Origin: Micractinium sp. NFX-FRZ
Taxonomy: Eukaryota > Chlorophyta > Trebouxiophyceae > Chlorellales > Chlorellaceae
Length of the DNA: 64,000 bases
Assembly (NCBI GenBank): GCA_029339195.1
Contig: JAPTJF010000202.1
Span: 39,273 to 103,272, forward strand
Direction of reading: 5' to 3'
Part shown: one piece after another, positions 1-9,700 of the stretch
How positions within the stretch are numbered: the first letter of the stretch is position 1
How the letters are laid out: each line of letters begins with the position of its first letter
The notes under the pieces: model-generated
Database searches by the model: none
What the model was told of the DNA's origin: nothing
What the model saw: the letters and a program-made list of their open reading frames with translations, nothing else
Position numbers and translations under genes: made by a program

Positions 1-1845
1 TTAAGACTGTCCCTCTCACCGCCGTGCAGCCGTGGTAGCGCCCGCCCTGTAGTCATGTAGCTGCTGCTTGGCTTGTACACACTATTCCAACTGAGAGCGC
101 AAGTTGAATGATGCAATGCAATGCAGCCTGGATGGTACCGGCATTCTTGGAAGCTCTCAAGGGCGTGCGGCAGACCTGCAGGCCCTGTTGGACGACGCCT
201 GCCCAGCTGGTTGTGGTGGAAATGCGCAGATGTCCGTCTGCGCCCGCATTTGTCTGCCCGGCAGGGGCACCCAGCTGTTGCAGATGTGCTGCTAGAAGTA
301 AGGCCAGGAAGGAGAAAAAAGGAGCATCCCACGACTGTGGCGGATCAAGGAGGCGAGACCCTACCTATTGCTAGTCGGGGCTCAAGTCGGGGCCAATGCC
401 CAGCAACAGCAGCGGCTGCTGTAGCCGAGTGAGGCGGAGCTGCTTGCAGCTGCCCCTGCCAAAGCATAGGCTGTGGATAAGCACGCCAGCTGAGGGGAGG
501 CATGAGATGGGTCACAGATTTCTGCTGACAGCAATGTCGGCTGCAGCTGATACGGCAGGTTTGGTTGAAACCGGCTCCCCATGCATGTTGCTTATAGGGG
601 CCAGCACGAGGGAGCAGCTGTTGCTGAACCATAACTGAGGAACGGTCTACGTGCCACAGTTTGCTGCGCCACGTGATTTGGCGCAGCACTTTTTGGCATC
701 CCTGCTGCCTGCACTCCTCGTACCGAGCGCGCCTTATGCAGCCTTTTCAGTGATGCCATTGTGGACGCTGCCACCCTATGGCAACACCCACCTGCCGGTA
801 ACAACAGTGAATCGAGGTGCCCGCATCCTGTCTGGGTATGGACCGTGCACTGCCGGCCGGCGCTGGCACTCTGCCCCTCAAGCTTGCCTGCGCACAACTT
901 TGTTGTGTGTGGTGTGCAAGCAGCGTTGGCTTCGCCCGCCCCTCCCCTCGCACTTTTGCGCCAGGTGTTGGCGTTGTCTCCGACCCAGTGAGAATTACTT
1001 GATGACTGTGCCTGTCTGCCTTCTTGCATGTTCAAGAAAACCACTCACGTTGCACCCATGCATGTCCATCTTTGGTGCAATCAATGCCAACAGCTTAGCT
1101 GCTGGCTGCCTCCCGTTGTTGATGTTGTGCAGAGTGCCTAAGTGGCTTTCGTACACGGCCAAAGCAGCCGGCGTAAGGGGGAGGTGGGGAGCTCTGTGGC
1201 AAGTGCATTTGCCACTGCACCTGGGCGGCAGCGCCGTGGCAGCTACCACCGCTGCAGTGGCGGCGGCAGCGGCGGCGCGCCAGCAGCTAGTGCCTCCCCT
1301 ACAGCTGCACCGGCGGCTCAGTTGCAGTTGCATGCATCCCCCAGTGGGCATGTGGACTTGCAGCTACAACAGTAGACGTTTGGGCTGGCCCCACTGGCAG
1401 GCCTGAGCGTGTTTGAGCGGGCAGAATCTCAGGAGCAAACACACATTTAGCGGGCAGTGCACACAGCTCAACAGACAGTGCAGCAAGTGGTGCAGGTCGT
1501 CCAGGCCCAACTACCACAACTGCATCAATTGATTCAACATGGGGCAACTGCAGCTGTGAAGCAATGCACGCACAGCACAAGCACCGACAGCGACATGCCC
1601 AACATGAGCCGCAACGGTAGTAGCAACAGCAGGCACTAGAGGCCTAGCAGCAGCAGCAGCAGCAAGCAGTTCAGCATGGTGCGGAAAGTGCTCTCGTTGG
1701 TGTTTGCCAAGCCGCTCACAGCGTGGGCAGAAGGGCAGCAGCAGGCAGCAGCAGAGGAGGAAGACGCGGAGGCAGAGGCAGCAGCAAGAGCGGCTGCAGC
1801 AGCCCGGCAGCTAGCGCCAGCAACTTGCCTTGAAGGCCGCCGCTC
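1..1845. other. No supportable gene; possible retroelement debris
   Basis: No reading frame here has a convincing domain, splice structure or codon pattern. The stretch around 1457-1660 is Gln/Ser-rich in translation and runs into CAG repeats just before the reverse transcriptase fragment, so part of it may be worn retroelement sequence. That is a guess. Reading frames of up to 251 codons (651-1406, plus) have low-complexity, unrelated composition and are expected by chance in DNA of this GC content. Confidence 0.3.
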
Positions 1846-3310
1846 ATGGAGTGCCAGTGCGGATTCAGGTCGCACCGCGGCTGTGGCGACCAGCTGTTTG
1901 TGCTGCGGCACCTCACAGCCCTTGCAGGCGCGCGGCAGATGAGGCTGTTTCTGTGCTTTGTGGATCTGCAGAAAGCCTTTGACAGCATCAACCGCGCAGC
2001 GCTGTGGGCGGTGCTGCGGTACCGCGGCCTTCCGGAGCAGCTGATCAGCGTGCTGCGTGACCTGCACAGCGACACCAGCTGCCGTGTGCGGATGGGCAGC
2101 AGCCTCAGCAGCAGCTTCAGCACGCAGTACGGCACGCAGCAAGGCGACCCGCTGGCAGGCCTGCTCTTCAACATCTACATGGATCATGTGGTGAGGGAGG
2201 CAGCGGTCACAGCCAAGCGGGAGGCAGCCAGCCTTGGCATGCAGCTGGGTGTGCAGGTGCGGGTTTCCCTGCCAGACACCCTGCCGTGGCTTCAGCCGGA
2301 GCCGCAGGTGAAGCATGACCAGCCGCTGCGCAGCGGCAACAGCGAGGGCAGTGTGGAAATGGTGCAGCTGCTGCTAGCGGATGATCTTGCAGCAGTAGCG
2401 AGCAGCGCTGTGGTGCTGCAGCTGTTTATGCGGCACCTGGAGGCAGCCTGCCAGCGCTGGGGCCTGGTCATCAGCGGCAGCAAGACTGAGTGCCTGGTGC
2501 TTGACCCGCGACAGCAGCAGTCGCCAGAGTGGTGGCGCCGCAGCCTCAGATGCCAACACTGCCACAGCCTGCAGCCGGAGACCAGCATGCTGGTGTGCAG
2601 CAGCTGCGACAGCGGCTGGCATACTGGATGCCTCCAGCCCCCGCTAGCAGCAGTGCCCGAGGGCGATTGGCAGTGCCCAGCATGCGAAGCAGCGGCTGCT
2701 GCCAGCGGCGGCACAGCAGAGCACACCAGTGTGCATCACCGTGGCAGGGCAGCCAGTCCCCTGGGTGCAGCGCTTCAAGTATCTGGGCAGCCAGTTCTCC
2801 AGCGACGGAGGCCTGGACGCAGAGCTCACCTACCGCAGCCAGCAGGCAGCCTGCGCCTTCAAGCGGCTGCACCGGCCGGTGTGGCGGCAGCGCTGCGTCC
2901 AGCTCAGCACCAAAATGCGCATCTACCGCGCCCTGGTGTCCTGTGTGCTGCTGTACGGCGGGCGCAGCTGGGCGCTCACGCCAGCGCAGCTGGAGCGGCT
3001 GGAGGTGCTGCAGCGCAAGCAGCTGAGGCAGATCTTGAAAGGCAGCAGGGCTGTGCAGCCTGACAGCAGCCAGTACATCTCTAATGAGGTGCTGATGGCG
3101 GCATGCGAGCAGCCCAGCATTGAGCTGCAGCTCACGCGCCTGCGAGGCTGCTGGGTGGGCCACGTCCTGAGAATGCCTAACTATCGCCTAGCTAAGCAGC
3201 TGTTTTTCGGAGACATTGTTTCGTCCTCCCCCGCACAGAGCCGCGCTACGCCCTCCCTCGTATCCCAGTATGCCGCTGACGTGTCCGCTAAACTTCCTGG
3301 TTCGTCCTGA
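1846..3310 (+). mobile_element. LINE-type retrotransposon fragment: reverse transcriptase with embedded PHD finger, frameshifted
   Basis: This is the reverse transcriptase part of a non-LTR retrotransposon. In frame 1 the motifs follow the usual order: a QCGFR start of the fingers, FVDLQKAFDSI (motif A), QQGDPLAGLLFNIYMD (motif B), LLLADDLAAVA (catalytic Asp pair, motif C) and GLVISGSKTECLVL (motif D). A PHD-type zinc finger then lies at 2551-2685, with spacing C-x2-C-x11-C-x2-C-x4-H-x2-C-x14-C-x2-C. The thumb region (FKYLGS, LLYGGRSWALT, GHVLRM) continues in frame 2 from about 2729 to 3310, so a one-base shift between 2686 and 2728 breaks the frame. No endonuclease domain is visible, and the frame stops shortly upstream of 1846. 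The copy is therefore 5'-truncated and probably dead. Confidence 0.88.
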
Positions 3311-3922
3311 AGTTGGATCCTCTTGGGGATGTGAAAAGCTGTAACGACTAGACTAGACCAGCAAGCAGTTAAGGCCTGGCTGCAGCAGCAGCAGGCACAA
3401 GAACAGCCACCGTCGCTGCGGTAACCAGCACAGCAGGTGCAACGGAAACCACAGCAGCAACAACAAGAAGTGCAGCTGGTGCGCAACCTGGCCGGCAGTG
3501 TCGACTGCTCAGGACGCGTGATGCGGCGGTTGCGCTCGACAACGGGTATCCATGCCTGCCCCCAACCACCCGCCGCCGCTGCCGGCGGGGGCGCCACCTG
3601 TGTGCCCGCCTCTTACCGCCCGATCGGCATTCTTCTTGCAGCTTTCTGCAGTTGACTACTGGCGACCAGCGGTCGGTCTTCTGCAGCCAGCAGGCGCTTG
3701 TGCAGTGACTGGCGTGAAGGCCCCAGCCAGCAAACAGTCGTCGATGGCCCGTTATCTGACAAGAGCTTAGTGGTACAGCAATGGAGATGAGATGCGCACG
3801 CAAATGACGGCGGTTCGGAGCAGAAAATCAGTGCATTCCTGCCGCCGCCGCCCCATAACCCACCTTTGGCCAGGTGCTTACCCCCGGTCGGGGCAGGTCT
3901 CTGGTCATTTCCCGATTCAAGC
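3311..3922. other. Gap between LINE fragment and U1 gene
   Basis: The 5' part is CAG/Gln-rich and resembles the low-complexity DNA left of the LINE. The last 100 bp should hold the U1 promoter, but I see no clear plant-type upstream sequence element or TATA box in it. No gene is supported. Confidence 0.35.
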
Positions 3923-4078
3923 ATACTTACCTGACCGAGGTGTGAGCACGATCAAGCAGGTGTTCCACCCTGCGGTTGAGGGCGTGCCTTGCACTACGCC
4001 CGCCCCGCCGCGGCGTCTGCCTTCGGGTGGGCGGCGGTTTCTTTTTTGTACAGCTGAGTTTGCGTGCGCGCAAAAAAC
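3923..4078 (+). ncRNA. U1: U1 spliceosomal snRNA
   Basis: This is the RNA of the U1 snRNP, which pairs with 5' splice sites. It starts with ATACTTACCTG, the invariant U1 5' end whose ACUUACCUG recognises the donor. Stem-loop I is GAGCAC/GTGTTC (3944-3949 with 3960-3965) closing the ten-base loop GATCAAGCAG, close to the U1-70K loop. Stem-loop II is GGGCGT/ACGCCC (3980-3985 with 3996-4001) with TTGCAC in its loop, as bound by U1A. Stem-loop III is a seven-pair stem capped by TTCG (4015-4032). Bases 3933-3937 can pair with 4035-4039 to form helix H. A U-rich Sm-type stretch (about 4038-4048) is followed by terminal hairpin IV, TTTGCG-TGCG-CGCAAA (4059-4074). The length of about 156 nt fits plant U1. 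The exact 3' end is inferred. Confidence 0.88.
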
Positions 4079-4521
4079 GTTCTTCAAAAACAATAGAGGG
4101 CAGGCATACTGTAGTGCCTGGCAACCTCAGGCCGCCATGGGCCAGCCTCTCGAAAAACAAAAAGCGGAACACCGCGCTTCAATTCTTTTCTTTTGGCATC
4201 CGTCGATGCCAGGCCATGCTTGCTGAGTTGTGAAACCTGGCCTGCATTAGGGAAAACTTGCTCCTGTGCCGGGCCTGTGCCGGGCGGCTGGCGCCAGCGG
4301 TACACCGCCACCAGTACAAGGAAGGGTGAGGCCCACAGGCCCCGCTGCCAGCAGTGCACTGCGCCAGTTAGCTTCACACATTCCCGCCAGCTCAAGCATT
4401 CAACGGCGTGTGCACAGCCTTCAACAACTTCGCTGCGGGCAGCTGCGTTGCCCGGCGGTGCCGCGGCAATCTATTGCACCTAGTTAGTGCTTCCCGCCGC
4501 CATACAACCAGCTGAGCTGAT
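4079..4521. other. Intergenic: U1 3' flank and sulfotransferase 5' region
   Basis: An A-rich stretch follows U1. The rest should be promoter and 5' UTR of the sulfotransferase gene. I see no further gene or RNA. Confidence 0.4.
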
Positions 4522-6424
4522 ATGAAGCTCAAGGAGCGGCCTGGGCGCCTTCGGCCCTTGGTGCTGGGCGGCCTGCTGGCCGCTCTGGGCATCGCTTGGG
4601 TGTGGCTGGTGCGAGATGGCTCCAACCCCAGCAGTGCCCGCGCTCCAGCGGTGCAGGCGCTCTGCGGCGCGGCAGCGGTAGCGAGCTGGCCGCCAGGTGG
4701 GCGGGAGCGGCGCCGGCGGTTGCGCCTGGGCTGTCTGTGAGACGCTTCACATGTCTGCCCAGCATGATGAGTGGTTTCACGACTGCACTTGTAGCAGCAA
4801 GGCCATGGCCTGCTCCCTGCCTGCAGCTGCCACCCTTGCCTGCGCACCCCCTTGCTCGGCATCGCCTGCCCACCCCGCCTTGCCCGCCACCTGCCCACCT
4901 GCCTGCACACCCTCCGCCCTTGTCCCTGCTCCCTGCAGACGTGGTGGCTGCGTCAACAGCAGCGTCTGAAGGCAGCGGCATGCGGCACATCTACGTTGTT
5001 GGCTGCGGCCACTCGGGCACCAGCCTGTTGAAGCGCACGATCGGCAACCTGCCCGGGCTGCGCTGCCTGCCCAAGGAGACGTGGCTGTATGAGAAGATGG
5101 GCAGCAAGCCGCAGCAGCTGAAGAACAAGCTGAAGAAGTGGGACCGGCAGGCGGCGGAGGGCAACTACACGGGATGGTGGGTGCAAGGAGGCAAGGAGGG
5201 GAGGGCAGCGGGCGGTTGATAGTGGCTGGTGGCAAGTGCGTTGCAGCTCTCAGCGGTTGGCAGCAGCGTCAGAGGTAAGCAGGCCGTCAGCTGTTAGCAG
5301 GCTGTTGTAATTTTGAGCCCATGCTAGGCCTTTGTGCATGCCACGTCACGACACCGGCTGTGCGCCGGCACCGGCTGTTCAGGCAGCTTGATGCCTCCAC
5401 TACCTCCACTACCCCCGCTCAGCCCCCATTCATCACAGGCGACGCTTGCCGATCGCCCTTGCAGGGTGGAGAAAACGCCGCGGCACGTGAACCACTTGCA
5501 CGAGATATTCAAGCACGACAAAGCGGCTCGGGTCGTGTTCGTCGTGAGGGATGGGCGGGACGTGGCGGCCTCTCTGTGGGAGCGAGGCTTTCCCTGGGCA
5601 GACTGCATGGGCAGGTGGGCACATGGTGATTGCTGTTGGCACAGGCGTTTGCTGGCCGGCATGTGGGGCAGGGCCTCAGGAACCGGCTGTGGAATCAGCA
5701 GGCAGGCAAGATGGCTTGCATGGTGGGCAGCCTTGTGCAGCAGGCAGTTGGGCTGAGAGTGCGGCGAACAGCAACGGTGCAGTGAGGGTCGGGCAGCAGG
5801 GCAGAGCACCGGTACCCAACAGCAATGGTGCAGTGAGGGTAGGGCAGCAGTGCAGGCCACCGCACCCCCCTTGCCTTCCACACTCACTCACCCTGCCACC
5901 ATCGCTCGGCGCCCCCTCGCCCCGCTCTGATGCCCCGCAGATGGGTCAAGGACAACAGCGCTGCGCTGCCCTTCCTGGACAACCCGCGGCTGCTGACGGT
6001 CAAGTTCGAAGAGTTTGGGAGCCCGGAGGGCGTGCTGGGCGTGCTGCGCCAGCTCAGTGCGTTTGTCGGCGTGCCGGCACCCACCGAGCGCCTGCTGCTG
6101 GCGCTGCAGCCGCCCACCGCACTGCTGACGGATGACGAGCAGTGTGTGGCTTACGACAGCGAGGCGGCCAAGCTTGCTGACCTGGCAAGCAGCTACATGC
6201 AGCAGATGGCGGCTGGTGGCGGTGCGGTGGGTGCCAACACAACGGCAGCCAAAGGCGACGCCCCCGACCCACGGGACCACAAAAACTTGCGGGCCTGGCA
6301 GTCCAGCCAGGCCTGGGCGCCGCAGAGCTCCAGCTGGAGGCAGCGGCTGGGCAAGGAGCGGCAGGACACGTTTGAGAGGAACGAGGAGTTCCAAAAGCTG
6401 CTGCGACGCTTTGGGTACACATGA
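4522..6424 (+). CDS. Membrane-anchored sulfotransferase (PAPS-dependent, Sulfotransfer family)
   Basis: Four exons join in frame: 4522-4696, 4939-5176, 5465-5614 and 5941-6424, giving 348 residues. Residues about 12-31 form one hydrophobic segment after a basic N-terminus, typical of a type II Golgi anchor. Exon 2 carries the PAPS 5'-phosphosulfate loop (VGCGHSGTSLLKR). Exon 3 carries the 3'-phosphate site (VVFVVRDGRDVAASLWERG). Exon 4 holds the C-terminal half with VKFEEF. Enzymes of this family move sulfate from PAPS to carbohydrates or proteins in the secretory pathway; the acceptor cannot be told from sequence. All introns are GT-AG and phases agree (1, 2, 2). The start codon is the first ATG of the hydrophobic exon. 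Assignment to the broad family is firm; a role in sulfating wall polysaccharide is only a guess. Confidence 0.88.
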
Positions 6425-6772
6425 TGCGAGAGCCGGCGGCGGGGCGCTGCGCTCGCGTGTTTTGCTTGCCACCTTGATACATCACCTAGCACTGCCAGTT
6501 TTCATAACGGATTGAGAAAAGCATCAACACGCTGACATGTGACGCAACTGACATCCGGTAGGCAGCTGGCAGGCCCTGGCAGATGTGCCGGCACCAATGC
6601 GTCGTCGGCGGGAGTGTGGCGGCGGCGCGGGACGACAGTACATGGCTGCTGCAGATGATCCTGCTGGATCGCGCATTGCTTGCGACAACCCCGCCGCATT
6701 CCATTGTGTTATCAGCACCCCGCTGCCCCATAGCAGGACTGCTTGTGCGGAGCTTGGGCGAGTGCCAGCACC
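6425..6772. other. Intergenic region between two plus-strand genes
   Basis: This should hold the 3' UTR of the sulfotransferase and the promoter of the coiled-coil gene. I see no other signal. Confidence 0.4.
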
Positions 6773-9700
6773 ATGTGGCTGTGGGTGGGCGTTGCAGCCT
6801 TCGCCCTGCTGATTTACAAGCTTTTGGATGATAGCAGGCGAGCGCGGGCATTGGGTAGCTGGGGGTATGGCCACCACCGCTTCATCACCCGCCTCGCGCG
6901 CCTCCAGCACGCTGGGATCCACCCGCGGCGGCTGGGAGCAATGCACAGGGGTGTAAAAAGCGAGGGCATCCGACCCACGCGCCGCAGAGTTCCCCGAGTT
7001 GGGGTCCGCCGCCACCGGGCAGGCACACCCGGTGGCTGAAGCCTCCACTGCACCTGCACTACACAGCTCCCCCTCCCAACGCCCGTGGCTCTGTCTGCTC
7101 CCACCCGCCTGCAGCGACATCAAGAAGCTGCGCAGGGCGGTGCAGGAGCTGCAAGAGGCGGAGGGGCGCGCCGAGACGCGCTGCCGACAGGCGCAGCAGC
7201 GCCTGAAGGTGTGCCGTGCTGGCAGCCACCTGCTCGTGTTCCATATGTGGTGGCGATGCACGGCACGGCGCTCGTTGCGATGCACGGCTGCAGGTGCACC
7301 ATGCTTGGTTCCGGGAGAGGCAAGGTAGCGAGCGGTGGTTTGGCCGGCCCATGCTCAATCCCCGCTGCACCAGCATCGATCCCTGGCGCCCCACTGCTCC
7401 CCTGAAGGTTCATCCATCCCCATCATCACCCTCAAACCTCGCAGGAAATTGAAGCGAGCACTGTGCAGCTTGAGGCTGCTGTGGATGCCCAGAGCACTTC
7501 CAAGAAGGCCAAGGATGTTGAGATCGCCAGCCTGAGGCGGCAGGTGGAGGACCTCAGGTGGGGGGGCGAGGCGGCAGCAGCACCTCGTCTGGGGGAGCGG
7601 GCAGGCAACCAGGAGGTTCAGCTTTGGCAGCTGTCAGCTGAAGTGCTGGAAGGTTGCTGCCGCTGCTGCTGTGTGACCCGGTACACACGCTAGGTGCCCC
7701 AGACAGCGCCGCCCAGCGGCATCGCGTGCCAGGTGGCAACGCTGCAGGCGACACCTGAGCCCTGGCGCCCACTCGGTTCCTGTGCAGGTCCCAGAAGGAG
7801 GAGGCGTCCCGTGCGCTGGCGCAGGCTGAGCTGGACGCCAAGCGGGCGCTGGGCAGCGTTGCCACCTACCACAAGAGCGCGCAGGTGAGGTGGTCTAGTG
7901 AAGTCACACCAAACTGTGTTTGTCAGGACAGCGCAGGGAGGATCACACTCCCCGGGCTTGCATTGTTGAGCGTGGACAGCGTGGACAGCTGTCACAAATT
8001 TGTGCACGTGTGCAAACTGGGGCGGGCAGGGCTGCCGCCTGGCTGGCGCCCGCCTGGCGAGGAGGCGATGCAGCTGGCCACCGCTGCATTTGTTTACCTG
8101 CTGGGGTGTGTGCCCCATCTGGCCCTGTCACATCGCCTGCTTCCGACGATACATGGTGGCCTGGCTCCCGCCCGCCCTTGCTGACCCATCCCCTGCTGTG
8201 CCCTCTTTGCAGGAGGAGGAGAAGCTGCGGCGCCAGGCGGAGCAGGACCGTGCCGCGGCGCTGGCTGAGCGGGAGGAGGCGCTGGCTGCGCGTGCGGCCG
8301 CAGAGCAGCGGAAGCAGGAGGTGAGATCGGTAGCTGTGGTGGGGGGTGTGTGGGAGCGCTTTGGCACCTGCTGGTGCAGCGTGCATGCGGGGGCCGGGTG
8401 GGGATGGATTCAGGGTGCCTTGCCAGTGCTGCAGACACCTCTGCAGAACAGCGCGCAGTGTTGTGTGGTTACCCGCGTTCCGCGCCCCACCCTGCACCCC
8501 CTCCCCCGGGTGGAGGGGGGGTTGCTTGCCTCCCCGCCCACCCGTTTACCGCAACTGCCTTTCCCTGGATCCTCACCTTGCGCTCGCCGCCCGGCCCTTT
8601 CCCTCCCGCCCCAACTTCCGAACTGCTTGCCCCACAGGCTGAGGAGGAGCGCGACCGCTTCCTGGAAGGCAAGGCTGCTGTGGAGGCCGCCGCTGCCGAC
8701 AATCAGCGCGTGCGTGCCGACGCCCAAGCTGCGTGGGAGGCACAGGCTGCGGCAGAGCAGCGCCAGCAGGCGGCGGAGGCAGCCCAGGCTGCCGCCGGGG
8801 CGGCCGCCGCAGCCGCTGCTGCTGCACAGGCGGCAGCCGAGGCGGCGGCGGCAGAGTCAGATGAGGCAGCGGCGGCGGCGGAGCAGCGCGCGGATGAGGC
8901 AGAACGGCAGCTGGCGGCGGCAGAGGAGGAGGCAGCTGCGCTGGCCCGTGGGAAGGAGTCCCTGGAAAGCGAGCTGGGCCAGGTGCAGCAGCAGCTGCGA
9001 GAGGCGCAGGAGTGGGGGCGGCAGGTGCAGGAGGAGCTGAGCGGACAGCTGGCAGCTGCTCGTGCTGAGCTGGCGGCTGAGTCAGCGGCTCGCCAGGCGG
9101 CAGAGGGGCGTGCAGCCGAGCTGGATGCTGCCATGGCCTCGGCGTTGGCGGATGCCGAGGCCACGTGTGGCGACGTGCAGGCTCAGCTGGACGTGATTAC
9201 AGGTGACAGGGACCAGCTGAGGAGCCAGCTGGAAGGCATGGCTGGCCAGCTGCAGCAGGCTCGTGAGGAGGTGGACAGGTTGGAAGCTGAGCTGGAGGGG
9301 TCAGCCGAAGAGCGGCAGCAGCTGATGGCTGCCGCTGACGCGGCGGCGGAAAAGGTGGCGGGCCTGCAGGCTGCGCTCAGCGCAGCCCAGGAGGCTGCGG
9401 CGGCGGCGGCGGCTGAAGCTGCGGCGGAGAAGCAGCGCGCCGAGGAGGCCGAGGCGGCGGCGGCGGGTGCTGAAGAGGCTGCGGCGGCTGCCAAGGCGGC
9501 AGCGGCGGAGGCTGAACAGCTGCAGCAGCAGCTGGCGGCTGCTCAGGAGGACCTGGCGGCCGCGCAGGATGCCGAGGCCACGGCGGCCGCCGAGGCAGCT
9601 GCAGCACAGCAGCGCGCCGAGCAGGCAGAGGCGCAGGCGGTAGCCGCCACAGAGGGGGCGGCCGCCGAGGCTGCCACGCTGAGGGAGCAGCTGGCTGCCG

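Noticed and set aside
651..1406. 251-codon plus-strand frame in the left flank
   Set aside because: No domain, no splice signals, and composition typical of chance frames in GC-rich DNA.
3607..3640. SYRPIGIL, similar to the start of reverse transcriptase finger domains
   Set aside because: Only eight residues, with no continuation in any frame; it lies downstream, not upstream, of the RT fragment.
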